Below are positions 7,484 to 15,727 of a stretch of DNA of 64,000 bases, piece after piece; within the stretch, counting starts at the first letter, position 1, and each line of letters starts with the position of its first letter. The notes under the pieces are model-generated. The model saw only the letters and a program-made list of their open reading frames with translations. It had not been told where the DNA came from and did no database searches. The position numbers and the translations under genes were made by a program. Origin of the DNA: PALSA-610 sp038213435 (GTDB lineage Bacteria; Actinomycetota; Acidimicrobiia; IMCC26256; PALSA-610). The stretch lies in contig JBBQTI010000011.1 in the NCBI GenBank assembly GCA_038213435.1, positions 1-64,000 of the forward strand, given 5' to 3'.

Positions 7484-8848
7484 TCAGTCGGAGGGAGCCA
7501 CCCGCGCCCGCAGCGCAGACCGATCGGGTTTGCCCGTCGGGAGGAGCGGAATCGTGTCGACCACGACGACCCGCTCGGGCGTCTTGAACCGGGCGACGCC
7601 GCGCTCGACGAACCACGCGCGGCACGCGTCGAGATCGAAGTCGGGCGCGCTCTCGACGAACGCGACGACGCGTTCACCCATCAGCGGGTCGGCCTCGCCC
7701 ACCGCAACCGCGTGGCGGACGTCCGGATGGGCTTCGAGCACCTGCTCGACCTCGGCCGTGCTGATGTTCTCGCCGCCGCGGATGATGACGTCCTTCAGGC
7801 GACCCACGATCTCGATCGCGCCACCGGTCGCGAACGCCGCGAGATCGCCGGTGTGGAACCAGCCGTCGGCCGTGAACGCCTCGGCGGTCTGCGCCGGGTC
7901 GAGGTAACCGACGCACACTTCGGGTCCGCGTGTGAGCAGCTCGCCGTTGCCGGCGACGCGCACCTCGATCTCACCGATCGTGTGGCCGTCGGTGATGATG
8001 GTCGGCGCCTCGGTGGAGCCGTACGTGCGCTTCACGCGGGCTCCGAAGGCGCGCGACGCCTCCGCAACGAACACCTCACCGACGCCGGCCCCGCCGCTCG
8101 AGATCAGTCGGACGCTCGCGACCCGTTCGCGGCTGAATCCGGGTGCCTGCATCATCGAGACGAAGAACGTCGGCGGTCCGACCATGAAGGTCACCCGTTC
8201 CGCTTCGATGAGCGCGAGCGCGGCTTCGGGATCCCAGCGGGCCATGAACACGGTCCGGAACGGCACGACCCCCGGCAAGGTGATGCCGTTCAACAGACCC
8301 GAGATGTGCGCGGCCGGCGCGGGCATCAACACGCAGTCGTCGGGCCCGAGCGCATGCGCGTGCTGCATCTGCGCGGCCTTGTACGCGAGCGTGGCCTGCG
8401 TATGCAGGACGCCCTTCGGTGCGCCGCTCGATCCCGACGTGAACAGCACCGCCGCGAGCCGGCTCGAGTCGGTCCACGGCGTTTCGATCGGCTCGCCCGT
8501 CGGGAGCGCGTCGAGGTCGTCGACGACGAACGCCGGCCGGATGGCGTCGAGCACACCGGCAACCTCGTGCGGACCCATCAGGTGGTGTATCGGTGCCGCG
8601 ACCGCGCCGAGACGCCAGCACGCGCGGTACAGAACGGCGATCGCGTCGCGGTTGGCCGACTGCCACGCGACGGCGGAGCCGGGACCGACGCCGTGTGCCC
8701 GCAGGCCGCCGGCGACGCGCGCGACACTCTCGGCGAGCGGAGAGGTGGCGGCTCGGGTGAGGAGGACGTCGAGCGACGGGAGATCCCACGGGCCGCCGGG
8801 CCGGCGGTAGTGGTCCGTCCGAGGGGATTCGAACGTCGGGGCGATCAC
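7484..8848 (-). CDS. Acyl-CoA synthetase (AMP-forming, ANL superfamily)
   Basis: The 454-residue enzyme is somewhat short for the family (about 500-550) because the N-terminal domain is trimmed. Adenylation motifs are intact: the phosphate loop TSGSSGAPKGVLH, YGSTEAP for adenine binding, DGWFHTGDLA with the ribose-binding Asp, the hinge GRLKDVIIRGGENIS, and the C-terminal catalytic Lys in PTGKPDRSAL. It should activate a carboxylic acid to its CoA thioester; the acid is unknown. The stop of the upstream acyl-CoA dehydrogenase gene is 9 bases away on the same strand, so the two form a short beta-oxidation operon. It is convergent with the MerB-like gene, 3 bases apart. Confidence 0.92.
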   Translation of the reverse strand: MIAPTFESPRTDHYRRPGGPWDLPSLDVLLTRAATSPLAESVARVAGGLRAHGVGPGSAVAWQSANRDAIAVLYRACWRLGAVAAPIHHLMGPHEVAGVLDAIRPAFVVDDLDALPTGEPIETPWTDSSRLAAVLFTSGSSGAPKGVLHTQATLAYKAAQMQHAHALGPDDCVLMPAPAAHISGLLNGITLPGVVPFRTVFMARWDPEAALALIEAERVTFMVGPPTFFVSMMQAPGFSRERVASVRLISSGGAGVGEVFVAEASRAFGARVKRTYGSTEAPTIITDGHTIGEIEVRVAGNGELLTRGPEVCVGYLDPAQTAEAFTADGWFHTGDLAAFATGGAIEIVGRLKDVIIRGGENISTAEVEQVLEAHPDVRHAVAVGEADPLMGERVVAFVESAPDFDLDACRAWFVERGVARFKTPERVVVVDTIPLLPTGKPDRSALRARVAPSD

Positions 8849-8857
8849 GCGTGTCCG

Positions 8858-10078
8858 TCAGGCTCGACGCGACTTCCAGCCGTCACTGGCGGGCGTGGCG
8901 CCCCTCAGCACACTGGTGCCGACGAAATTGCGCTGGATCTCCACGGTGCCCGCGCCGATGCACAACCCGCGGATGTCGCGGTACACGCGCTCGACGGGAT
9001 ATTCGCGCGAGAACCCGTAGCCGCCCAGCAACTGGATCGCCTCGTCGCACACGAACTTCGCGGCGAGGTTCGCCGCGGTCTTCGCCATCGCGGTCTCGAG
9101 CGCGGGCGGAGTGCCGTGCGGTCCGGCCATGTGCACCGCGCGCTGCAGCAGGAGGCGCGCGCCTTCGAGCTGCGTGGCCATGTCGGCGATCTTCCACTGG
9201 AGGCCCTGGAGGTCGGCCAAGGTCTGGTCGCCGACCTTGCGCTCGTTCATGTAGTTCACCGCGTACTCGAGCGCACCCTGCGCGGCGCCGACGCACATCG
9301 CCGCGTTGCCGCAGCGTTCGTGGTTGATGTGCGAGATCAGCGTCTTGAACGACTCGCGGTTCGTGGGGTCGCCCCACAGCAGCACGTCGTCGGGCTCGAT
9401 TCGCACGTCGTCGAACGCGAGCTCGGCTTCGCTCGTCGCCCGTAGTCCCATCTTCACGTGCGTGCCCGCGACGGTGACGCCCGGCGACTCGAGGTCGACG
9501 ACCACCGCGCCGATGCCCTTGGTCCCGACACTGTCTGGGAAACGGCACCACACGAGGCACGCGGCCGCTTTGTGACCACCGGTCACATAGTTCTTGTAGG
9601 CGTTGAGACGGAAGCCGTCGCCGTCGGGACGGAGTCGGGCGCGCATGTGCCCGACCGAGCTTCCGGCCTCGGTCTCGCTGATCCCGATGCAGAACAGTCC
9701 CTCGCCGCTTGCCGCGATCGGCAGCCAGCGGTCCTTCAGCGCGTCGTTGCCGAGGTGCTCGATCGCGCGCGGCGGTCCGTTGAAGATGAGCTGGGCGAGG
9801 ATCGCGCTCGATACGTCGGCGCGGGCGAGCTCTTCGAGGACGATCGCGGCCTCGACGTCGCCGAGTCCGGCGCCACCCCATTGCTCACCGATGGTGATCC
9901 CGAACAGCTCGGCCTTGCGCATCCCGTCCCACGCCCACTGCGGGAACTCTTCGGTCTCGTCGCCGTGCCGCGCCATCGGAGCGAGCTCGCGTGCGGCGAC
10001 GTCGCGTGCGAGCTGCCGCAGCGCCGCTTGATCCTCGGTATCGGCGAACGGATTCGCGCCGGTCGCGTGCGCAGGCAT
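8858..10078 (-). CDS. Acyl-CoA dehydrogenase
   Basis: The 406-residue protein has the complete fold: an N-terminal helical domain, the flavin motif FCIGISETEAGSSVGHM, beta domain with YVTGGHKAAACLVW, and the C-terminal domain with LGGYGFSREYPVERVYRD and GAGTVEIQRNFVG. The position of the MCAD-type Glu base, just before GT, is Ala. It is transcribed with the acyl-CoA synthetase downstream and divergently from the P450 gene, whose start lies 30 bases away. A shared control region for activation, oxidation and hydroxylation of one substrate is possible but not shown. Confidence 0.92.
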   Translation of the reverse strand: MPAHATGANPFADTEDQAALRQLARDVAARELAPMARHGDETEEFPQWAWDGMRKAELFGITIGEQWGGAGLGDVEAAIVLEELARADVSSAILAQLIFNGPPRAIEHLGNDALKDRWLPIAASGEGLFCIGISETEAGSSVGHMRARLRPDGDGFRLNAYKNYVTGGHKAAACLVWCRFPDSVGTKGIGAVVVDLESPGVTVAGTHVKMGLRATSEAELAFDDVRIEPDDVLLWGDPTNRESFKTLISHINHERCGNAAMCVGAAQGALEYAVNYMNERKVGDQTLADLQGLQWKIADMATQLEGARLLLQRAVHMAGPHGTPPALETAMAKTAANLAAKFVCDEAIQLLGGYGFSREYPVERVYRDIRGLCIGAGTVEIQRNFVGTSVLRGATPASDGWKSRRA

Positions 10079-10108
10079 GGGGCAAGGCTACTGACTACGG
10101 TGTCAGGT

Positions 10109-11314
10109 ATGGCTTTGGACATCCCGGAAGAAGTTGGTCCGGGCGTCGACTGGGTGATGGCGCAGCCGTACGAGAGCTGGAGCGAGGTGCGGCGTTCGGA
10201 GTGCCCGGTGATGGCCACCCACGGCGACGTGATGGGGCCGGGAACGGGAACCTTCTACCAAGTCGCGCGCTTCAAGGACGCCGACTCGGTACTGCGCGAC
10301 GACAAGATGTTCTCGTCGTCGATCAACGCAGACCACATCGGTCAGTTCATGGGCGACCTCATCTTGGCGATGAACGGCGAGGAGCACCGCAAGTACCGCA
10401 ACCTCGTCGCCAAGGCGTTCCGCGCGTCGCAGCTCGAACGGTGGGACGAGACCCTCGTGCGGCCCGCGATCAACCGGCTCCTCGACGCCATCGCGCCGCT
10501 CGGTCGCGCCGACCTCGTCGCATCGGTCACGTCGAAGTACCCGGTTCAGGTCATCTGCGGGATCGCGGGCGTACCGCTCGAGGACTCCGACCGGTTCGCG
10601 CAGTGGGCGGAGGAGATCAACACCGGCCCGCTCGCGCCCGAGAGCGGACACCGGGCCAGCACGGCGATGGTCGAGTACCTCCGCCCGCTCGTGGAGGCGC
10701 GCCGCGCGAAGTCGACCGGCGACTTCCTCTCCGATCTCGTGCACGCGGAGGTCGACGGCGAACGGCTGAGCGACGACAAGATCTACGGTTTCTTGCGTCT
10801 TCTGTTGCCCGCGGGCGGCGAGACGACGTTTCGCGTCATGGGCAACGCGTTGCTCGCGCTGCTCACGCACCCCGACGACTTGGCGAAGGTGTACACGGAT
10901 CGCGACCTCATCCCGGAGGTGATCGAGGAGACGCTGCGGTGGGAGACGTCGGTGACGATGGTCAGCCGCGTCGCGACGGCCGACACCGAGGTGGCCGGGT
11001 GCCCGATCGCGTCGGGCTCACCCGTCGGCGTGCTGACCGGCTCCGCGAACCGCGACGAGACGCGCTGGGACGAAGCCTCCGAATGGGAGCTCGGCCGGCC
11101 GGTGCAGCACCACCTCGCGTTCGGTACGGGCCCGCACCAGTGCCTCGGAATGCACCTCGCCCGGTTGGAGCTTCGGGTCGGCCTCAACTCGATCCTCGAC
11201 CGTCTGCCGGGTCTGCGACTCGACCCCTCAACCGCCGAATCGGCCGTCATCGAGGGCTACGCGTTCCGGGGACCGCGCGCCCTGCCCGTCACGTTCGACC
11301 CGACCCAGAATTAG
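10109..11314 (+). CDS. Cytochrome P450
   Basis: This 401-residue soluble bacterial P450 has the I-helix oxygen-activation motif PAGGETT, the ExxR pair in EETLRW, and the haem-binding loop FGTGPHQCLG with the thiolate ligand Cys345. It has no membrane anchor and no fused reductase, and no ferredoxin gene lies nearby. It should insert oxygen into a hydrophobic substrate; its placement beside acyl-CoA synthetase and dehydrogenase genes suggests hydroxylation ahead of beta-oxidation. The ATG at 10109 gives an N-terminus (MALDIPEEVGPGVDW) of typical length for CYPs of this kind. The frame is open far upstream, but that part is antisense to the dehydrogenase. Confidence 0.95.
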   Translation: MALDIPEEVGPGVDWVMAQPYESWSEVRRSECPVMATHGDVMGPGTGTFYQVARFKDADSVLRDDKMFSSSINADHIGQFMGDLILAMNGEEHRKYRNLVAKAFRASQLERWDETLVRPAINRLLDAIAPLGRADLVASVTSKYPVQVICGIAGVPLEDSDRFAQWAEEINTGPLAPESGHRASTAMVEYLRPLVEARRAKSTGDFLSDLVHAEVDGERLSDDKIYGFLRLLLPAGGETTFRVMGNALLALLTHPDDLAKVYTDRDLIPEVIEETLRWETSVTMVSRVATADTEVAGCPIASGSPVGVLTGSANRDETRWDEASEWELGRPVQHHLAFGTGPHQCLGMHLARLELRVGLNSILDRLPGLRLDPSTAESAVIEGYAFRGPRALPVTFDPTQN

Positions 11315-11326
11315 GTGGGCGCGGCC

Positions 11327-12052
11327 TCAGCTCGCGTTGCCGAACATCCTCATCCACTGATCGCGTGTGCGCGGGCGGAACACGACGTTCGTGCGGCGGA
11401 CGTCGCCGAGGGGTGCGTTCGGCTCGGGTGAGTACATGTGTCCCGGGTACAGCACGGTGTCGTCGGGAACGACCGCGAGCTTCTGCGTGAGGCTGTTGTA
11501 CAACGCTTCCGGATCGCCGCCCGGGAGATCGGTGCGACCGCAGCCGTCGAGGAACAGCGTGTCTCCGCTCACGAGCTTGCCGTCGACGAAGAAGCACTGC
11601 GAGCCGGGCGTGTGGCCCGGCGTGTGGATGAGCGTGATCGGGATCTCGCCGACCTCGACGACATCGCCGGACGCGTGCGTCGCAAGATCGGAGTCGGAAC
11701 AGCCGGTGACGCGCTTGACGCCCCAGGCCTCGTCGGCTTGCACGTGCAGCTTCGCGTTTACGCCGGGGAGCGCGAGCAGCTCCGCGATGCCGGCGATCGA
11801 CCAGCCGCCGAGATCGCCGCCCACGTGGTCCGGGTGGTAGTGCGTGACGAGGACGCCCGAAAGCCGCATGCCGTCGGCGGCGAGCAGGTCGACGAGCTCG
11901 GCCGGCCCGTACGCGGGATCGACGGCGATCGCGTCGCCGGTTTTGCGATCGCCGATCAGGTACACGAAGTTCACCATCTGCCGGGCGATCTGATCGTCAG
12001 GCGCGAAGTCGCGCCCGGCGAGCAGCTGGCGAAAGTACAAGCGGTTCTCCAT
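11327..12052 (-). CDS. Metallo-beta-lactamase-fold hydrolase, glyoxalase II/ETHE1-like
   Basis: The 241-residue protein has the THYHPDHVGG dinuclear metal motif, a third ligand in HTPGHTPGSQ, the bridging Asp in VSGDTLFLDGCGRTD and a final His in YPGHMYSP. The GCGRTD segment is typical of the hydroxyacylglutathione hydrolase/persulfide dioxygenase branch. In an actinobacterium the thiol would probably be mycothiol or CoA rather than glutathione. It is convergent with the P450 gene (12 bases apart) and divergent from the mycothiol isomerase-like gene at 12103, so a shared thiol-linked detoxification role is reasonable but unproven. Confidence 0.85.
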   Translation of the reverse strand: MENRLYFRQLLAGRDFAPDDQIARQMVNFVYLIGDRKTGDAIAVDPAYGPAELVDLLAADGMRLSGVLVTHYHPDHVGGDLGGWSIAGIAELLALPGVNAKLHVQADEAWGVKRVTGCSDSDLATHASGDVVEVGEIPITLIHTPGHTPGSQCFFVDGKLVSGDTLFLDGCGRTDLPGGDPEALYNSLTQKLAVVPDDTVLYPGHMYSPEPNAPLGDVRRTNVVFRPRTRDQWMRMFGNAS

Positions 12053-12102
12053 CGAGACGCACCCTAGGAGGGCGACAAGGCCGGCCGCATACCCTCTGGG
12101 GC

Positions 12103-12882
12103 GTGCAACGACCGGCGACGGAGATCGAGCTGGTCGGTCGGGCGACGCGGAAGGTCCTGCACGCGCTCGACGATCTCACCGACGAGCGGGCGGCCGAGCC
12201 GTCGCGGCTGCCCGGGTGGACGCGCGCCGAGGTGATCACGCACCTGGCCCGTAACGCCGACGCTCTGCGCGGGATGGTCGAGGCCGCGGCTCGCGGCGAG
12301 GTGGGTGTGATGTACCCGAGCGTCGAAGCACGCGCCCAAGGGATCGCGGCGGGTCGTGGCGCGAGCCCGGAGCTGATGCGCGCGGATCTGCGGGGCGCTC
12401 ACGAGCGTCTGGTCGAAGCGTGGAACGCGCTCCCCGGCGACGGCTGGGATCGTGTCGGCCGGGCCGCGGTGTCGCGCACCATGCGCGAGTTCCTCTGGGC
12501 GCGCCGGCGCGAGGTCGAGGTACACCATGTCGACCTCGACCTCGGCTACGAGTCGTCGGATTGGCCGGTCGGGTTCGTTGCCGGCGCGCTCGGAGAGATC
12601 TTCACCGGCCTCGCGGGGCGAGCGATTCCGAGCCGCCCACTCGTCGACGCCGACTATCGCGTCGTCTCGACCGATCACGACCGCGTGTGGCATGTGGAGT
12701 TGCGCGGCGCGCACGTGAGCGTCGTCGACCATGACGACGGCATCCCGGCCGACGGCGAGGCGAGCGGATGGGGATGCGACGTCGCCGCATGGATGTACGG
12801 GCGCGATCCCCGTGGCGGGGGAGTCCTTGCCACCGGCGACATCGGCGTGCTTCGACTACCACGGTGGTTCCCGTTCGCGTAG
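12103..12882 (+). CDS. Mycothiol-dependent maleylpyruvate isomerase family protein
   Basis: The 259-residue protein starts at GTG. The N-terminal DinB-like four-helix domain carries the family signature LPGWTRAEVITHLARNADAL, whose His is a metal ligand, and VEVHHVDLDLGY with further His ligands. A C-terminal domain of about 90 residues follows (AWMYGRDPRG near the end). Characterised members use mycothiol as cofactor for cis-trans isomerisation of maleylpyruvate; most relatives are uncharacterised mycothiol S-transferases. A second member lies at 43882-44553. Presence of this family supports a mycothiol-producing actinobacterium. Confidence 0.85.
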   Translation: MQRPATEIELVGRATRKVLHALDDLTDERAAEPSRLPGWTRAEVITHLARNADALRGMVEAAARGEVGVMYPSVEARAQGIAAGRGASPELMRADLRGAHERLVEAWNALPGDGWDRVGRAAVSRTMREFLWARRREVEVHHVDLDLGYESSDWPVGFVAGALGEIFTGLAGRAIPSRPLVDADYRVVSTDHDRVWHVELRGAHVSVVDHDDGIPADGEASGWGCDVAAWMYGRDPRGGGVLATGDIGVLRLPRWFPFA

Positions 12883-12892
12883 CCGCCCGCGC

Positions 12893-13963
12893 TCATGCGG
12901 CGCGGGCGTGCGCGTCGTGCGTATGTCGGTAGCGGTGGTGTGGCCAGCACAGGAGTTGGAGATTTTCGAGGTTGGTGGGCCCGCCGTGTGTCCAGTGAAC
13001 AAGGTGGTGGGCCTCACAGTGGTCCGGGGGCCGCTTGCATCCGGGGGCTTGGCAGTGTCGGTCGCGTACGACGAGCGCTTTCCAGATTGCCGGCGAGATG
13101 GTGCGGGTCGCGCGCCCGACGTCGAGGACTTCGGACCGCCCCGCGACGATCACTCGGCTCACATCGCAGTCGCAGCAAGACCTCGAGCATCACCGGGGAG
13201 TAACCATTGCGACGGTTCTCCTTGCGTACGTGGACCACCGGCCCGGGGGCGCGCCGGCGAGCTCGTCGACGTCGACGACCGCCGTGACGTGAGGGCGGAT
13301 GCCGTGTGACTCGCCGGCCTGACCGCGATCCAGATAGAGGCGACAGACGTTGTTGAGTGCGTCGAACCGCCGCTGCGGCGATCGACGCGAGTCATGGTCT
13401 TGGAGATCGCGTTCCATTTCCGCGCTGACCGCGGCTTCGATGAACTGGCCGGACAGGTGATCGCCGTTGGCTCTCATGTCGAACGCGCCATTCAGGGTGG
13501 TCGCCATGTAGCACGCCCGACGCTCATACTCGACTGCATGCGCCGCAGCATCACCGTCACCGTCGATCGCGTCGGTGAGATAACGGATAATCCCTCCGAG
13601 TTCCTTCGGCGTGCATTCGCGAGCGGCGTCGACCAGCTCGGCTTCTACGTTCGCGATCTCCGCGGCCCGTTCGGGTGTGTACGCGCTCGCGACCACCGCC
13701 GCGTGCCGTTGTGAGATCTCGCCGCGCCCGTAGGCGTCGGCAACCAAGGGGAGCGCGTCGAGCTTTCGGGCCAACTCGACATGCCCACGCGCGACGCCTT
13801 GATCCATCCGGCACGCGGCGCGAATCGCGGAGGCCGCGTTCAGACAACCATCGCCGCGCCACTCATCGGATCGGTCGTACGCGGCAACATTCTTCAGCCA
13901 CGCGGCTTCTCGCGCGTCGAGCGCTCGTCGTTCCCGTGCGAGCTCTTCGAGCTGTCCGAACAT
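12893..13963 (-). pseudogene. DUF222-HNH endonuclease family (13E12-type) gene with two compensating frameshifts
   Basis: The N-terminal DUF222 part (MFGQLEELARERRALDA onward) reads from the ATG at 13963. It ends at an in-frame TGA at 13190-13192. The HNH part (CQAPGCKRPPDHCEAHHLVH ... LLCWPHH) resumes in the same frame at 13162. The segment that fits the family, GYSPVMLEVLL followed by CDCDVSRVI, is read in the -1 frame between about 13245 and 13172. The simplest explanation is one base lost in the C-run (five G on the + strand at 13245-13249) and one gained near 13172-13177. The intact protein would be about 355 residues. Such proteins are common in actinobacteria, and their role is unknown. 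Real decay and sequence error are both possible. Confidence 0.8.
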
Positions 13964-14228
13964 ACGTTCGAGGATAGACAAATAGCGCCTATAAAACAAG
14001 GAGAATTATCGATTTCGTTTCGCCCTCTTCGAGTGTTGTCAGAAGGTCCATCGAAACGGTGACTCCATCAGTGTCGAGTTCCTCCCGCGACCAGGCCTCG
14101 CGAATCTTGTCCTCGGCTTCACCGCCTTCGGCCGCACTCCGGCTGTCGCGGTTCCGAACGCGACCGACGAATGCCCCTACACGCCGTCGGGGGACTGACC
14201 GAGCCGCCCGCTCTCAACGCATACATAT

Positions 14229-14951
14229 CTATACCGGGTCGAGCTTCTCCTCGAACAGCGAGAGCATGGTCTGCCAGGAGCGGCGATCCGCAAGTTCGTG
14301 ATACGCCACGCCCGACATGCCGACGTCATCGGCCGCCTTGTTCGTGAAGCTGTGACCGACGCCGCCGTAGACGTCCATTCGCCAATCGGCCACACCGCCG
14401 TCGGTCATCTCCCGCTCGAACGCGAGGCGTTGCTCTTGACTGATGATGGGATCGGCCGTGCCATAACACACGAGGACGCTCGCTTTGATGTTCTTCGCGT
14501 CCTGTGGGCGTGACGTGTCGAGGCTGGGGTGGAAGCCGACAACCACTTTCAGATCAGCGCCCGCGCGGGCCAACTCGAGCGCGAGTGCCCCGCCCATGCA
14601 AAAGCCGATCGCCGCGACGCGATTGTGATCGGTCTGGGGCTGGGCGAGGAGCACGTCGAGCCCGGCGAACCCGATGGCGCGGAACCGTTCGACGTCGCCG
14701 ACGAGCGCCCCGAGTCGGAGCATCACGTCACCGAGCTCGAGAACCCTGCCCCCGCCGTGGCAGTCCAGCCCGAAGGCCACATAGCCAAGCGCGGCGAGGC
14801 GCTCCACGCGGCCCTTCACGTTGTTGTCGATTCCCGGCGCCTCGTGGCAGACCAGCACTGCGGGGCGGCTACCGCGCTGCGCCTCGTCGTACGCCAATCG
14901 ACCGAGCATCTTGATTCCGTCGTGCTCGTACTCAACGTCCTCGACGTGCAT
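14229..14951 (-). CDS. Dienelactone hydrolase family protein
   Basis: This 240-residue alpha/beta hydrolase has the dienelactone-hydrolase Cys nucleophile in GFCMGG, the Asp in YGTADPIIS and the His in GGVGHSFTNKAAD. The N-terminus (VEYEHDGIKMLGRLAYDE) matches the subfamily seen outside the classical chlorocatechol pathway. It should hydrolyse a lactone or ester; no catechol-cleavage genes lie in the window, so a role in aromatic degradation is not supported by context. It stands alone between the broken HNH gene and the DUF1232 gene. The start ATG at 14951 gives the standard N-terminus. Confidence 0.9.
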   Translation of the reverse strand: MHVEDVEYEHDGIKMLGRLAYDEAQRGSRPAVLVCHEAPGIDNNVKGRVERLAALGYVAFGLDCHGGGRVLELGDVMLRLGALVGDVERFRAIGFAGLDVLLAQPQTDHNRVAAIGFCMGGALALELARAGADLKVVVGFHPSLDTSRPQDAKNIKASVLVCYGTADPIISQEQRLAFEREMTDGGVADWRMDVYGGVGHSFTNKAADDVGMSGVAYHELADRRSWQTMLSLFEEKLDPV

Positions 14952-15212
14952 CGCGCCCTTTCATCACCGAGTGGCACAGTGTTGCGCGTCGCACATGTAA
15001 GCAGCATCGGACGCGGGAATCCACGTCGTGCAGCGGAGCGACGCCGGGGTCGTCTCCCCGGTTGCCGTTCGGGCGCGCGTTGGAACGTGGTCGGTAGCAT
15101 CGTCGGGATGCAGGAGGTCGCGTGGAAGCGGCGCGCTCGAACGTTTCCCTGAGTGAGCTCGAAGCTCGCTTTGCGCCCGTCGCGACGCACTAGCCGGGCC
15201 CGCGGACCACGC

Positions 15213-15614
15213 ATGAAGATCCTGGTCGTCGTCTTGGTCGCCCTGGTGCTCGTGTGGGGCGCGCTTGTGACGGCTCTCGTTGTCGTCCGTCCGAAAGGAG
15301 CGCGTCTCGGCGAGGCCGTCCGGCTCCTTCCCGACACGCTGCGTCTCGTCGCTCGATTGTCGAAGGATCGGACGCTCTCGCTGCGGGTTCGCGTCAGAGT
15401 TTGGCTGTTGCTCGTGTACCTCGCGTCGCCGATCGACCTCGTGCCCGACTTCGTCCCGGTCATCGGATACGCGGACGACGCGATCGTCACCTACCTCGTC
15501 CTGCGGAGTGTCATCCACGCGGCCGGACCCGACCTCGTCACCGAACACTGGCCGGGTTCACCCGAGACCCTCGCCGCGCTGCGCTCGCTTCTCCGAATCC
15601 AAGGCGACTCCTAG
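15213..15614 (+). CDS. DUF1232 (YkvA-like) membrane protein
   Basis: The 133-residue protein begins with a transmembrane helix (ILVVVLVALVLVWGALV) and carries the DUF1232 signature SPIDLVPDFVPVIGYADDAI at about residues 73-92. The function of the family is not established. The ATG at 15213 is preferred because the membrane helix starts directly after it. It is followed 113 bases later by the diguanylate cyclase gene on the same strand. Confidence 0.8.
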   Translation: MKILVVVLVALVLVWGALVTALVVVRPKGARLGEAVRLLPDTLRLVARLSKDRTLSLRVRVRVWLLLVYLASPIDLVPDFVPVIGYADDAIVTYLVLRSVIHAAGPDLVTEHWPGSPETLAALRSLLRIQGDS

Positions 15615-15727
15615 GACCGCCCGACTTTGTCCCGAGTGGTGAACGCGACCGGGCCGTTCGCCGGCGGTGACGGTGTGTACACGCCGGGGTTCTACGGTCC
15701 CGGGAGCACCTGGAGGTTCGGAGGATC

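Noticed and set aside
13190..13192. In-frame TGA read as selenocysteine or programmed readthrough in the DUF222-HNH gene
   Set aside because: The surrounding frame does not match the family, while the -1 frame does; two indels explain the stop better, and no SECIS-like hairpin was noticed.
12893..13963. HNH domain as a homing endonuclease or part of a mobile intron
   Set aside because: It belongs to the chromosomal DUF222-HNH family, and there are no flanking intron ends, terminal repeats or transposase genes.
14952..15212. Possible tRNA or small RNA gene in one of the larger gaps
   Set aside because: No cloverleaf, T-loop consensus or strong hairpin was found.
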